Below, piece after piece: positions 35,547 to 44,008 of a stretch of DNA of 51,325 nucleotides. The stretch spans positions 1 to 51,325 of the forward strand of contig NZ_AFPM01000038.1 of assembly GCF_000220565.1 (NCBI RefSeq), given 5' to 3'. Positions within the stretch are counted from its first letter, which is position 1. Each line of letters opens with the position of its first letter. Made by a program: the position numbers and the translations under genes. This stretch comes from Oceanicola sp. S124 (GTDB taxonomy: Bacteria; Pseudomonadota; Alphaproteobacteria; Rhodobacterales; Rhodobacteraceae). The notes under the pieces are model-generated. The model had not been told where the DNA came from. It saw only the letters and a list, made by a program, of their open reading frames with translations, and made no database searches.

Positions 35547-36908
35547 ATGGCAGCACTCACGTTCGACAAACTCAAGGAACAGGTGGCCGCGGGCGAAGTG
35601 GACACGGTCCTGGCCTGCATCATCGACATGCAGGGCCGCCTGATGGGCAAACGCTTTCATGCGGCGCATTTCGTCGACAGCGCCTGGGAAGAGAGCCACT
35701 GCTGCAACTACCTGCTGGCCACCGACCTCGAGATGTACACGGTCGAGGGCTATGCCGCGACCAGCTGGCAGGGCGGCTACGGCGACTACGTGATGAAGCC
35801 CGACCTCTCGACCCTGCGTCCCGCCCCCTGGCTGGAGGGCACGGCCATCGTCCTGTGCGACGTCCTGGACCACCACGACCACAAGCCGGTGCCCCATTCG
35901 CCGCGCGCCATGCTGCAGGGCCAGATCGCCCGGCTTGAGGCCATGGGCTATTCCGCCAAGATGGCGACCGAGCTGGAATTCTTCCTCTTCGAGAAGAGCT
36001 TCGACGAGATCCGCAAGTCGGGCTACAGCGCGCTGGACACGCTGACTCCGTTCAACGAGGACTACGCGCTGCAGCTCAGCCTGCGCGACGAGGTCGTGCT
36101 GCGCCCGGTGCGCAATGCGCTCTATGCCATGGGCATCCCGGTGGAATGCACCAAGGGCGAGGCCGAGGCCGGCCAGGAAGAGCTGAACATCCGCTATGAC
36201 GAGGCCATGCTGGCCGCCGACTACCACGTGATCGGCAAGCATGTGGTCAAGGACGTCGCCCTGATGAAGGGCCATGCGGCCAGCTTCCTGCCGAAGTGGC
36301 ACCGCAACAAGGTCGGCAGCTCGGCCCATGTGCACCAGTCGATCTGGAAGGGCAGCGAAAGCGCCTTCTACGATCCTGAGGACAGCCTTGGCATGTCGGC
36401 GCTGATGAAGAGCTACTGCGCGGGCATCATCAAGTATGCCCCCGACTACACCTTCTTCCTGGCGCAGAACATCAACAGCTACAAACGCTTCATGGCCGGC
36501 ACCTTCGCCCCCACCAAGGCCGTCTGGTCGGTGGACAACCGCACGGCGGGCTTCCGCCTCTGCGGCGCGAACAGCAAGGCGGTGCGGATGGAATGCCGCA
36601 TTCCCGGCTCTGACGTGAACCCCTATCTCGCCATGGCGGTGCAGCTGGCTGCCGGTATCAAGGGCATCGAGGAGGGGCTGGAACTGGCGCCGCCCGCCGA
36701 TGGCGACGTCTACGAGAACGGCAAGGTCACCGAGGTGCCCGGCACCCTGCGCGCCGCGCGCGAGACCATGACCAACTCGGCCTTCCTGCGGGAGGCCTTC
36801 GGCGATGCAGTCATCGACCACTACACCCGCGCAGCCGACTGGGAACAGGAAGCCTTCGACGCGGTGGTCACCGACTGGGAAATTCAACGCGGATTTGAGC
36901 GAGCGTAA
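35547..36908 (+). CDS. glutamine-synthetase-like ligase (gamma-glutamylamide synthetase type)
   Basis: 453 residues of the glutamine synthetase superfamily. Active-site elements: TELEFFLF (metal-binding Glu), AEAGQEELNIRYDEA, GSSAHVHQSIW (equivalent to GSGMHVHQS), SVDNRTAGFRL and ECRIPGSDVNPYLAMAVQLAAG. The sequence differs from housekeeping GlnA and resembles enzymes that join glutamate to amines (PuuA, IpuC, GlnA-like). It lies with aldehyde and alcohol dehydrogenases and a glutamyl-type amidohydrolase rather than with glnB, so it probably makes a gamma-glutamyl amide of a small amine. Substrate unknown. AGGAGG precedes the start. Confidence 0.88.
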   Translation: MAALTFDKLKEQVAAGEVDTVLACIIDMQGRLMGKRFHAAHFVDSAWEESHCCNYLLATDLEMYTVEGYAATSWQGGYGDYVMKPDLSTLRPAPWLEGTAIVLCDVLDHHDHKPVPHSPRAMLQGQIARLEAMGYSAKMATELEFFLFEKSFDEIRKSGYSALDTLTPFNEDYALQLSLRDEVVLRPVRNALYAMGIPVECTKGEAEAGQEELNIRYDEAMLAADYHVIGKHVVKDVALMKGHAASFLPKWHRNKVGSSAHVHQSIWKGSESAFYDPEDSLGMSALMKSYCAGIIKYAPDYTFFLAQNINSYKRFMAGTFAPTKAVWSVDNRTAGFRLCGANSKAVRMECRIPGSDVNPYLAMAVQLAAGIKGIEEGLELAPPADGDVYENGKVTEVPGTLRAARETMTNSAFLREAFGDAVIDHYTRAADWEQEAFDAVVTDWEIQRGFERA

Positions 36909-36910
36909 CG

Positions 36911-38284
36911 ATGAGCAAAGTGGATCTGATTTCTCCTGTCGACGGGTCTGTCTACCTGTCGCGGGAGTATGTTTCGGAAGCGGCCGCCCGCGCGGCCATC
37001 GAGGCCGCCCGTGCGGCGCAGCCCGCATGGGCTGCCCGCCCCCTGGCCGAGCGGATCGAGATGGTGAAGAAGGCCGTCGCGATCATCGGCTCCCAGAAGG
37101 AGCGGATGACCGAAGAACTGGCCCACCAGATGGGCCGCCCCGTGCGCTACGGCGGCGAATTCGGCGGCTTTGAAGAGCGCGCGCTCTACATGGCCTCGAT
37201 CGCCGAAGCGGCGCTGGCACCCAAAGTCATCGAGGACAGCGACAGCTTCACCCGCAAGCTGACCCGCGAACCCCAGGGCCTGGTCTACGTGATCGCGCCG
37301 TGGAACTACCCCTACATGACCGCCATCAACACCATTGCCCCCGCCCTGATCGCGGGCAACGCGGTGGTGCTGAAGCACGCGACCCAGACCCTGAAGGTCG
37401 GCGAGCACCTGGCCGAAGCCTTCCACGCCGCCGGCGTGCCCGAGGCGGTGTTCCAGAACATGGTGCTGAGCCATGACGTGAGCTCGGCACTGATCGCGGA
37501 CAACCTCTTCGACTTCATCAACTTCACCGGCTCTGTCCGCGGCGGCCAGCAGGTGGAACGCGACGCAGCCGGCACCTTCACGCCGGTGGCCACCGAGCTG
37601 GGCGGCAAGGATCCGGGCTATGTCCGCGCCGATGCCGACCTCGACGCGGCTGTCGACGGGCTGATGGATGGTGCGATGTTCAACGCCGGCCAGTGCTGCT
37701 GCGGCATGGAACGCATCTACGTCCACGAGAGCCTCTATGACGCTTTCGTCGAGAAGGCAGTGGCCTGGGTGAAGGCGCAGAAGCTGGGCAACCCGCTGGA
37801 CGCCGCGACCACCATCGGCCCGATGGCCAACGTGCGCTTCGCCGCCACCGTCCGCGCCCAGATCGAGGACGCCGTCGCCCAGGGCGCCAAGGCCCATATC
37901 GAGCCCATGGAGGCCGATGACGGCGGCGCCTACCTGACGCCGCAGATCCTGACCGAAGTGACCCACGACATGGAAGTCATGCGCGAGGAAAGCTTCGGCC
38001 CCGTGGTCGGCATCATGCCGGTCAAGGACGACGAAGAGGCCATCGCCCTGATGAACGATTGCCAGTACGGCCTGACGGCGGCGATCTTCACCAGGGATAT
38101 CGACGCGATGAACGCCATCGCGCCGCGCCTGCAGACGGGCACCGTCTTCATGAACCGCTGCGATTACCTCGACCCGGCGCTGTGCTGGACCGGCTGCAAG
38201 CAGACCGGCCATGGCCAGGGCCTGTCCGAACTGGGCTACATGGCCCTGACCCGTCCCAAGTCGCATCATTACCGCAAAGCCTGA
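36911..38284 (+). CDS. aldehyde dehydrogenase
   Basis: 457 residues, NAD(P)-dependent aldehyde dehydrogenase superfamily. The cofactor-binding PWNYPYMTAINTIAPALIAGNAVVLKHA, the general base Glu in ELGGKDPGYV and the nucleophilic cysteine in FNAGQCCCGMERIYV are present; the three consecutive cysteines at the active site are uncommon. EESFGPVVGIMPV is the conserved C-terminal motif. It starts 2 bases after the ligase stop and is followed closely by the alcohol dehydrogenase. In the proposed pathway it would oxidise a gamma-glutamyl aldehyde to the acid. Confidence 0.95.
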   Translation: MSKVDLISPVDGSVYLSREYVSEAAARAAIEAARAAQPAWAARPLAERIEMVKKAVAIIGSQKERMTEELAHQMGRPVRYGGEFGGFEERALYMASIAEAALAPKVIEDSDSFTRKLTREPQGLVYVIAPWNYPYMTAINTIAPALIAGNAVVLKHATQTLKVGEHLAEAFHAAGVPEAVFQNMVLSHDVSSALIADNLFDFINFTGSVRGGQQVERDAAGTFTPVATELGGKDPGYVRADADLDAAVDGLMDGAMFNAGQCCCGMERIYVHESLYDAFVEKAVAWVKAQKLGNPLDAATTIGPMANVRFAATVRAQIEDAVAQGAKAHIEPMEADDGGAYLTPQILTEVTHDMEVMREESFGPVVGIMPVKDDEEAIALMNDCQYGLTAAIFTRDIDAMNAIAPRLQTGTVFMNRCDYLDPALCWTGCKQTGHGQGLSELGYMALTRPKSHHYRKA

Positions 38285-38294
38285 GGAACCCCTG

Positions 38295-39440
38295 ATGACC
38301 CTCACCGCAAACTGGTCCTACCCGACCGCCATCCGCTTCGGCGCCGGACGCATTGCCGAGATCGCCGAGGCCTGCGCCGCGGCGAACATCCGCAAGCCGC
38401 TGCTGGTCACCGACCGCGGCCTGGCCTCGATGGACATCACCCAGAAGACCCTCGACCTGATGGTCGCGGGCGGCCTGGGCCGTGCCATGTTCTCGGGCGT
38501 GGATGCCAACCCGACCGAGAAGAACCTGGAAGAAGGCCTGAAGGTCTACCGCGAGGGTGGCCATGACGGCGTGATCGCCTTCGGCGGCGGCTCGGGGCTG
38601 GACCTGGCCAAGATGGTGGCCTTCATGGCCGGCCAGACCCGGCCCGTCTGGGACTTCGAGGACATCGGCGACTGGTGGACCCGCGCCGACCCGGCCGGCA
38701 TCGCGCCCATCGTGGCCGTACCGACCACCGCCGGCACCGGTTCGGAAGTGGGGCGCGCCAGCGTCATCACCAACTCCGAAACCCACGTGAAGAAGATCAT
38801 CTTCCACCCGAAGGTCCTGCCCGCCGTCGTCATCTGCGACCCCGAGCTGACCGTCGGCATGCCGGGCTTCATCACTGCCGGCACCGGCCTTGACGCCTTT
38901 GCCCATTGCGTCGAGGCCTTCAGCAGCCCCCATTATCATCCGATGTCCCAGGGCATCGCGCTTGAGGGCATGCGGCTGGTCGTCGACTACCTGCCCCGCG
39001 CCTTCGAGGACGGCACCGACATCGAAGCCCGCGCGCAGATGATGTCCGCCGCCATGATGGGCGCCACCGCCTTCCAGAAGGGCCTGGGCGCAATCCACGC
39101 GATCTCTCACCCGGTCGGGGCGCTGTTCAACACCCACCACGGCACCACCAATGCGATCTGCATGCCCGCCGTGCTTGAGCTGAACGCCGACAAGATCCGC
39201 AGCCGCTTCGACGAGGCCGCACCCTACCTCGGCATCGAGGGCGGCTTCGACGGCTTCCGCGACTACGTGCAGAAGTTGAACGATCGCCTCGGCATCCCGC
39301 GCAAGCTGTCCGCCCTTGGCGTTACCGGCGACCGGATCGACGATATCGTCGCCATGGCGCTGGAAGATCCCTCCTGCGGGGGCAACCCGGTCACCCTGAC
39401 GCCGGAAAATCTGAAGCCGGTGGTCGAAGCCTGCATCTGA
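38295..39440 (+). CDS. iron-containing alcohol dehydrogenase
   Basis: 381 residues, group III (iron-type) alcohol dehydrogenase. NAD-binding GGGSGLDLAKMVAFM lies in the N-terminal domain; the metal ligands fall in GTGLDAFAHCVEAFSS (Asp, His) and HAISHPVGALFNTHHGTTNA (two His). PTTAGTGSEVGRASV is also characteristic. Members oxidise primary alcohols, diols or hydroxy acids, or reduce aldehydes. Last gene of the operon, directly followed by a terminator. It is the expected first oxidation step for a glutamylated amino alcohol. Confidence 0.95.
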   Translation: MTLTANWSYPTAIRFGAGRIAEIAEACAAANIRKPLLVTDRGLASMDITQKTLDLMVAGGLGRAMFSGVDANPTEKNLEEGLKVYREGGHDGVIAFGGGSGLDLAKMVAFMAGQTRPVWDFEDIGDWWTRADPAGIAPIVAVPTTAGTGSEVGRASVITNSETHVKKIIFHPKVLPAVVICDPELTVGMPGFITAGTGLDAFAHCVEAFSSPHYHPMSQGIALEGMRLVVDYLPRAFEDGTDIEARAQMMSAAMMGATAFQKGLGAIHAISHPVGALFNTHHGTTNAICMPAVLELNADKIRSRFDEAAPYLGIEGGFDGFRDYVQKLNDRLGIPRKLSALGVTGDRIDDIVAMALEDPSCGGNPVTLTPENLKPVVEACI

Positions 39441-39509
39441 GGCCGCCCGGGTCGTCTCGATCCGGCCCCTGAACCATCGCGGCGGAACAACAAGTCGTGA
39501 TCCGCCGAG

Positions 39510-39536
39510 AACGCCCGCCCTCACCGGCGGGCGTTT
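39510..39536 (+). terminator. operon terminator after the alcohol dehydrogenase
   Basis: AACGCCCGCC / GGCGGGCGTT, six-base loop, then TTT. It ends the operon that begins at 31663. Confidence 0.75.
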
Positions 39537-39562
39537 GCATGAGCGCCACCCCGCGCTAGAGT
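39535..39562 (+). promoter_or_regulatory. putative promoter for the DUF4136 lipoprotein gene
   Basis: TTGCAT (39535-39540), 16-base spacer, TAGAGT (39557-39562), 36 bases upstream of the ATG. The -35 overlaps the T-end of the terminator. Confidence 0.5.
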
Positions 39563-39598
39563 GGCGCCGATTTGAATACCTGCATTTCCGGAGGGCCC

Positions 39599-40207
39599 AT
39601 GCGCCTGATCCCCGCCCTTTCCGCCGCGCTGGTGCTGCTGCTCGCGGCCTGTACCAGCGTCACCTCGACCGTCGAGGGCTATTCCGTCATCCCCGCCGAC
39701 CTCGCACCGAAGACCGTGCATATCGCGCCCGGCCCGGGCATGAGCGGCGACAGCCTGGCCTGGCGCAGCAATGCCGAAAGCCTCGCCGGGGTGCTCGCCG
39801 CGCGCGGCTATGCCTCGGTGCCGCGCGGCGAGGCGCGGCTGCTGGCCCGCTTCTCCTATGCCGCCGGTGCGGCCGAGACCGAGCGCTACCCGGTGCGGGT
39901 GCCCATCCAGGGCATCATCGGTTACGAGACCCGCGAAGTACGCGAGGGCGTCCTGCAGACCGTGCCGATCCGCGGCACCATCGGCTACCGGACCGAGTAC
40001 GAGACCCGCACAGTCTATCCCCGCCAGATCAGCGTCACGATGCGCGATGCCCGCAGCGGCCAGCCCGTCTTCGAGGCCAGCGCAAGCAGCCGCGACACCT
40101 GCGACCGCACCGACAAGGTCGTCGCCCTGATGCTGGGCGCAGCGCTGAAAAGCTTCCCCGAGGCCCAGAGCGGACGGGTGACGCAGACCGGGGACAAGGC
40201 CTGCTAG
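39599..40207 (+). CDS. DUF4136-like lipoprotein
   Basis: 202 residues. A signal peptide with lipobox (ALVLLLAAC) predicts an anchored lipoprotein. The mature part, with ARLLARFSYAAG, repeated GYETREVR / GYRTEYETRTV elements, and ISVTMRDARSGQPVFEASASS, resembles the DUF4136 family of envelope lipoproteins; the end holds two more cysteines (DTCDRT and the terminal Cys) that may form a disulfide. A GGAGGG ribosome site lies before the ATG at 39599. Function unknown; probably envelope. Single-gene unit between two terminators. Confidence 0.75.
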   Translation: MRLIPALSAALVLLLAACTSVTSTVEGYSVIPADLAPKTVHIAPGPGMSGDSLAWRSNAESLAGVLAARGYASVPRGEARLLARFSYAAGAAETERYPVRVPIQGIIGYETREVREGVLQTVPIRGTIGYRTEYETRTVYPRQISVTMRDARSGQPVFEASASSRDTCDRTDKVVALMLGAALKSFPEAQSGRVTQTGDKAC

Positions 40208-40290
40208 TCGGCGCCTGTTCTCCGGCCCTTGTTCGCGCCCCCGCGACCATGGGCCCCGGCACTCGGCGAAACAACAACCGGAGAAACGAC

Positions 40291-40324
40291 AAAGGGCCCG
40301 CGCGTTACGCCGGGCCCTTTTCTC
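40291..40324. terminator. bidirectional terminator between the lipoprotein and ubiK genes
   Basis: AAAGGGCCCG / CGGGCCCTTT perfect 10-bp stem with a 10-base loop; T-runs on both strands, so it can end both convergent transcripts. Confidence 0.85.
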
Positions 40325-40403
40325 TTGCCGAAACGGCTCGCCTGCGGTCAGGCCGCGCTCTGCGGGGCCGTCCTGCCGGAGCCGTCATGCCGGGGTCGTT
40401 CGG

Positions 40404-40655
40404 TCACTCGATCTTGGAGGCGGCTTCCAGCGCGTCCAGGCGGGCCTTCAGCGTAGCGTTTTCCTCGCGCGCCTTCTGGGCCATGGTGCGCACCGCGTCG
40501 AATTCCTCGCGGGTCACGAAATCACGGTCGGCCAGCCAGCGGTCGACCATCGAGTTGAAGGCGGTTTCCGCCTCGTCCTTGGCGCCCTGGGCGACACCCA
40601 TGGCATTGGTCATCAGCTGCGACATGTCGTCGAAGAACTTGGAACGGGTCTGCAT
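40404..40655 (-). CDS. ubiK: ubiquinone biosynthesis accessory factor UbiK family (BMFP) protein
   Basis: 83 residues, membrane-fusogenic BMFP-type protein that assists the ubiquinone hydroxylation complex. The N-terminal amphipathic helix (KFFDDMSQLMTNAMGVAQG) and the coiled-coil C-terminus (REEFDAVRTMAQKAREENATLKARLDALEA) match the family well. The ATG at 40655 is preceded by GAGAGA. A longer frame in the same phase upstream is not supported. Divergent from lgt. Confidence 0.9.
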   Translation of the reverse strand: MQTRSKFFDDMSQLMTNAMGVAQGAKDEAETAFNSMVDRWLADRDFVTREEFDAVRTMAQKAREENATLKARLDALEAASKIE

Positions 40656-40778
40656 GGGTCTCTCGCATGTAAGTGTTACCTTGCCCGGTAATATGGGGCT
40701 CAATGGGCGCGGCCTCAACCCGCCACGGCGCGCTGCGGCCGCTTGACAGTCAATCCCGAGCACAGGCAGATAGCCCGA

Positions 40779-41678
40779 ATGCGCGCCGTAATCCCCTTCC
40801 CCGACATTTCACCCGAGATCTTCTCGATCCAGCTCTTCGGCATGGAGTTTGCCCTGCGCTGGTATGCAATGGCCTACCTGGTCGGCATCCTGCTGGGCTA
40901 CGTGCTGGCCCGTGCCGCGCTTGGCCGGGCGCGGCTCTGGCCCCATGCCACGGCGCCGATGCGGCGCGAGCAGCTGGACGACCTGGTGACCTGGCTGATC
41001 CTCGGGGTGATCATCGGCGGACGGCTGGGCTTCGTGCTGTTCTACCAGCCCGGCTACTACCTGTCGCACCCGCTCGAGATCCTGCAGGTCTGGAACGGCG
41101 GCATGGCCTTCCACGGCGGCTTCCTCGGCGTCTGCGTCGCGGCGCTGGTCTTCTGCCGCCGCAACGCCATCCCGCTGGGCCAGACCGCCGACATGCTGGC
41201 CCTGGCCGCACCGGCGGGCCTGATGCTGGGCCGCATCGCCAACTTCATCAACGCCGAGCTCTGGGGCCGCCCCTCCGAGGCACCCTGGGCGGTGATCTTC
41301 CCCGGCCCCGCGGCGCAGGACTGCCCCGGCGTGGAGGGGCTCTGCGCCCGCCATCCCTCGCAGCTCTACGAGGCGGGGCTCGAGGGGCTGGTGCTGGGGC
41401 TGCTGCTCCTCTGGCTGGCCTTCGGCACCCGCACCCTGCGCAGCCCCTGGCGGCTGACCGGGGTCTTCGTCGCCGGCTACGGCATCGCCCGCTTCGTGGT
41501 CGAGTTCTTCCGGCTGGCCGATGCCCAGTTCATCACCCCGGGCAATCCCCATGGCCATGTGCTGCGCCTGACCGAGAGCCTCGGGCTGACCATGGGCCAG
41601 CTGCTGTCCCTGCCCATGGTCCTGATCGGCCTGGCGCTGATCGCCCTGTCCTTCCGCAAGCAACCGCTGGCCCCATGA
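40779..41678 (+). CDS. lgt: prolipoprotein diacylglyceryl transferase
   Basis: Adds diacylglycerol to the lipobox cysteine of prolipoproteins in the inner membrane; several lipoproteins in this window are clients. Seven hydrophobic helices. The Lgt signature [16 protein letters not shown] and [12 protein letters not shown] are present, as are the essential His region (WYAMAYLVG) and Arg residues. I chose the ATG at 40779 ([13 protein letters not shown], 299 residues); a TTG at 40743 would add 12 residues without a better ribosome site. It overlaps midA by 4 bases. Confidence 0.96.
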   Translation: MRAVIPFPDISPEIFSIQLFGMEFALRWYAMAYLVGILLGYVLARAALGRARLWPHATAPMRREQLDDLVTWLILGVIIGGRLGFVLFYQPGYYLSHPLEILQVWNGGMAFHGGFLGVCVAALVFCRRNAIPLGQTADMLALAAPAGLMLGRIANFINAELWGRPSEAPWAVIFPGPAAQDCPGVEGLCARHPSQLYEAGLEGLVLGLLLLWLAFGTRTLRSPWRLTGVFVAGYGIARFVVEFFRLADAQFITPGNPHGHVLRLTESLGLTMGQLLSLPMVLIGLALIALSFRKQPLAP

Positions 41679-42763
41679 GCCCCATGAGCACCCTGCAGGC
41701 AAAGCTGGTCGCCCGGATCGCCGAGGACGGCCCGCTTGGCATCGACGCCTACATGCAGGCCTGCCTGCTGGATCCCGATTTCGGCTATTACACCACCCGC
41801 CCCTCGATCGGGACCGATGGCGATTTCACCACTGCCCCCGAGATATCGCAGATGTTCGGAGAGCTTCTGGGCCTGTCGCTGGCGCAGTGCTGGATGGACC
41901 AGGGCTCTGCCCCTGCCTTCCTGCTGGCCGAGCTGGGGCCGGGACGCGGCACGCTGATGGCCGACATCCTGCGCGCGACCCGCCACGTACCGGGCTTCCA
42001 TGCGGCGATGCGGATCCTGCTGGTCGAGGCGTCGCCCCGCCTGCGCGCGATCCAGCGCACCACGCTGGAGGGCTTCGACCTGGGCTGGCGCGAGGATCTG
42101 ACCGGCCTGCCCGGCATCCCGCTGTTCCTCGTCGCCAACGAGTTCCTCGATGCCCTGCCGATCCGCCAATTCCGCCGCGCCGAGGGCGACCTGTGGGAAG
42201 AACGCCGGGTCGAGCGCGGCCTGCAGGGGCTGACACCCGGCTACGCCGAGCCCCGGGCCCTGCCGGCGCTGGACTACCGGCTGGGCGATACCCGCAGCGG
42301 CGACATCGTCGAGATCTCAGAGGCCGCGCAGGGCTGGGGCCGGGCCATCGGCGCCCATGTGGCACGCCACGGTGGGGTCGCTCTGCTGGTCGACTACGGC
42401 GGTTGGCGCTCTCTGGGCGACACGCTGCAGGCCCTGCGCGACAAGGCCCCCGCCGATCCCTTCGAGACCCCGGGCGAGGCCGATCTGACCGCCCATGTCG
42501 ACTTTGCCGAGATCGCCCGGGCCGCCCTGCCCGCTGCCGCCACGCGGCTGGAGACCCAGGGCGTCTTCCTCGAACGGCTGGGCATCACCGCCCGCGCCCA
42601 GGCCCTGGCAAAGGGGCTGAGCGGCGCCGCGCTGGACAGTCACGTCAGCGCACATCGCCGCTTGACCCACCCTGAGGAAATGGGGACGCTCTTCAAGATT
42701 CTCGCGCTGATCCCGCCGGGCCAACGCCCGCCACCGGGGCTGGAACCGGGGATCAGGTTCTGA
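41675..42763 (+). CDS. MidA/NDUFAF7 family SAM-dependent methyltransferase
   Basis: 362 residues of the DUF185/MidA family, whose mitochondrial member NDUFAF7 dimethylates an arginine of complex I subunit NDUFS2. The SAM site [11 protein letters not shown], the N-terminal [33 protein letters not shown] and [14 protein letters not shown] are hallmarks. Two ATGs (41675, 41684) are possible; the first overlaps the lgt stop. Cytoplasmic. The bacterial target is presumably the complex I NuoD subunit, but this is by analogy. Confidence 0.9.
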   Translation: MSPMSTLQAKLVARIAEDGPLGIDAYMQACLLDPDFGYYTTRPSIGTDGDFTTAPEISQMFGELLGLSLAQCWMDQGSAPAFLLAELGPGRGTLMADILRATRHVPGFHAAMRILLVEASPRLRAIQRTTLEGFDLGWREDLTGLPGIPLFLVANEFLDALPIRQFRRAEGDLWEERRVERGLQGLTPGYAEPRALPALDYRLGDTRSGDIVEISEAAQGWGRAIGAHVARHGGVALLVDYGGWRSLGDTLQALRDKAPADPFETPGEADLTAHVDFAEIARAALPAAATRLETQGVFLERLGITARAQALAKGLSGAALDSHVSAHRRLTHPEEMGTLFKILALIPPGQRPPPGLEPGIRF

Positions 42764-42772
42764 CACCCTCGC

Positions 42773-42794
42773 GTTGCCGGAATGCGCCGGCAAC
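42773..42794 (+). other. hairpin after the methyltransferase gene
   Basis: GTTGCCGG, loop AATGCG, CCGGCAAC; no T-run. Possibly an attenuator or 3' stabiliser between midA and pgeF. Confidence 0.4.
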
Positions 42795-42854
42795 CCGGCC
42801 CACTGCCGGCACCTGCCCCGGCCTGCACCCCAAGACACCGATCCCAGAGAGACC

Positions 42855-43610
42855 ATGACCCTGGAAATCCTCACTTCTCCGGCGCTTGCTCCGCTGCGGC
42901 ACGGGTTTTTCACCCGCCGGGGCGGCGCCTCTTCGGGCATCTTCTCGGGATTGAACTGCGGCACGGGCTCCTCGGACCAGGCTGAGATCGTGGCGATCAA
43001 CCGCGCCCGCGTCGCCGCCGCGATGGAGGCCGCCCCCGAGGCGCTGGCCGCTGTCCGCCAGGTGCATTCCGCCCGTGCCGTGGCCATCGACACGCCGCAG
43101 TCGCCGGCGCCCGAGGCCGATGGCATGGCCACCGCGACGCCGGGCGTCGTGCTGTCGGTGCTGACCGCCGACTGCCAGCCGGTGCTCTTCGCCGACACCG
43201 AGGGCGGGGTGATCGGCGCGGCCCATGCCGGTTGGCGCGGCGCCCGCGACGGGGTGCTGGAAGCCACCATCGACTGCATGGTCGGGCTGGGCGCCGCGCG
43301 CGACCGCATCCGCGCTGTCATCGGCCCCACCATCAGCCAGCAGGCCTACGAGGTCGGCCCGGAATTCTTCGACGACTTCATGGACGATGATCCCGGGAAC
43401 GCGCGCTTCTTTGCCAATGGCGAAGGCGACCGGCTGCAGTTCGACCTGCCCTCCTACGGGCTGCACCGCCTGCGCAGCGCCGGCATCGCCGAGGCCCAAT
43501 GGATCCGCCACTGCACCTACAGCGACCCCGAGCGCTTTTTCTCGTACCGCCGCACGACTCATGCGGGCGAGGTGGACTACGGCCGGCTCATCTCGACGAT
43601 CCGGCTCTGA
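42855..43610 (+). CDS. pgeF: YfiH/PgeF family laccase-domain protein
   Basis: 251 residues. The zinc-binding triad of this family is visible: His71 in RQVHSARAV, Cys107 in LTADCQPV and His124 in AAHAGWRG. Members have been called polyphenol oxidases; later work assigned them purine nucleoside phosphorylase or adenosine deaminase activity, and in E. coli a peptidoglycan-editing role. The terminal RTTHAGEVDYGRLIS is also conserved. It follows lgt and midA, an order common in the Rhodobacterales. Confidence 0.92.
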   Translation: MTLEILTSPALAPLRHGFFTRRGGASSGIFSGLNCGTGSSDQAEIVAINRARVAAAMEAAPEALAAVRQVHSARAVAIDTPQSPAPEADGMATATPGVVLSVLTADCQPVLFADTEGGVIGAAHAGWRGARDGVLEATIDCMVGLGAARDRIRAVIGPTISQQAYEVGPEFFDDFMDDDPGNARFFANGEGDRLQFDLPSYGLHRLRSAGIAEAQWIRHCTYSDPERFFSYRRTTHAGEVDYGRLISTIRL

Positions 43611-43659
43611 CCTCGGCCTGGCCGCGCTTTCGGCCGTCCCGCCGCAGGTCGAGAATCCT

Positions 43660-43677
43660 TGAATTCGACATAATTCA
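43660..43677. promoter_or_regulatory. palindrome TGAATT-N6-AATTCA
   Basis: Perfect 6-bp arms in an AT-rich island, 88 bases upstream of the 44-residue gene; overlaps a -10-like CATAAT (43669-43674). Possible operator. Confidence 0.45.
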
Positions 43678-43764
43678 TCCAAACCTCGCCCTATTGGCAG
43701 GCCATGGTTAACCAAAGCATGAACGGTCGGGTCCTCCCGGCACGCGAAACGGAAGGTGACCCAG

Positions 43765-43899
43765 ATGGATCAGAAGTCGAAGCGCTGGATGCAATCCGCG
43801 ATCAAGACCGCCAAGCAGACCCGCCGGAAACCTGCCGCCCCCGAGGCAAAGCGCGGCCCCGTCGCGCGCCTGCGCGACGCGGCGGCCAAGGCGGCCTGA
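43765..43899 (+). CDS. 44-residue basic protein
   Basis: A short frame with a strong GGAAGGTGA ribosome site starts MDQKSKRWMQSAIKTAKQ and ends in a long basic, alanine-rich helix (RGPVARLRDAAAKAA). It carries about a dozen Lys/Arg and few acidic residues, so it is likely a nucleic-acid- or membrane-binding peptide. Codon choice is like the neighbours, and a bidirectional hairpin follows its stop. I recall similar short proteins in Rhodobacterales, but have no named family. Function unknown. Confidence 0.65.
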   Translation: MDQKSKRWMQSAIKTAKQTRRKPAAPEAKRGPVARLRDAAAKAA

Positions 43900-43956
43900 G
43901 CGGGTCACCCGGCGCGACGGCGAAACGGCTCAGGCACAGACCCGGGCCGAATGCAG

Positions 43957-43988
43957 AACGGCCCTCGCTCAGGCGGGGGCCGTTGTCG
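43957..43988. terminator. hairpin between the 44-residue gene and the Lrp regulator
   Basis: AACGGCC pairs with GGCCGTT, with additional C/G pairing inside. It lies between convergent genes; the T-run is weak on the plus strand (GTCGTTT). Confidence 0.6.
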
Positions 43989-44008
43989 TTTACCTGTTTC
44001 CGCAGGGC

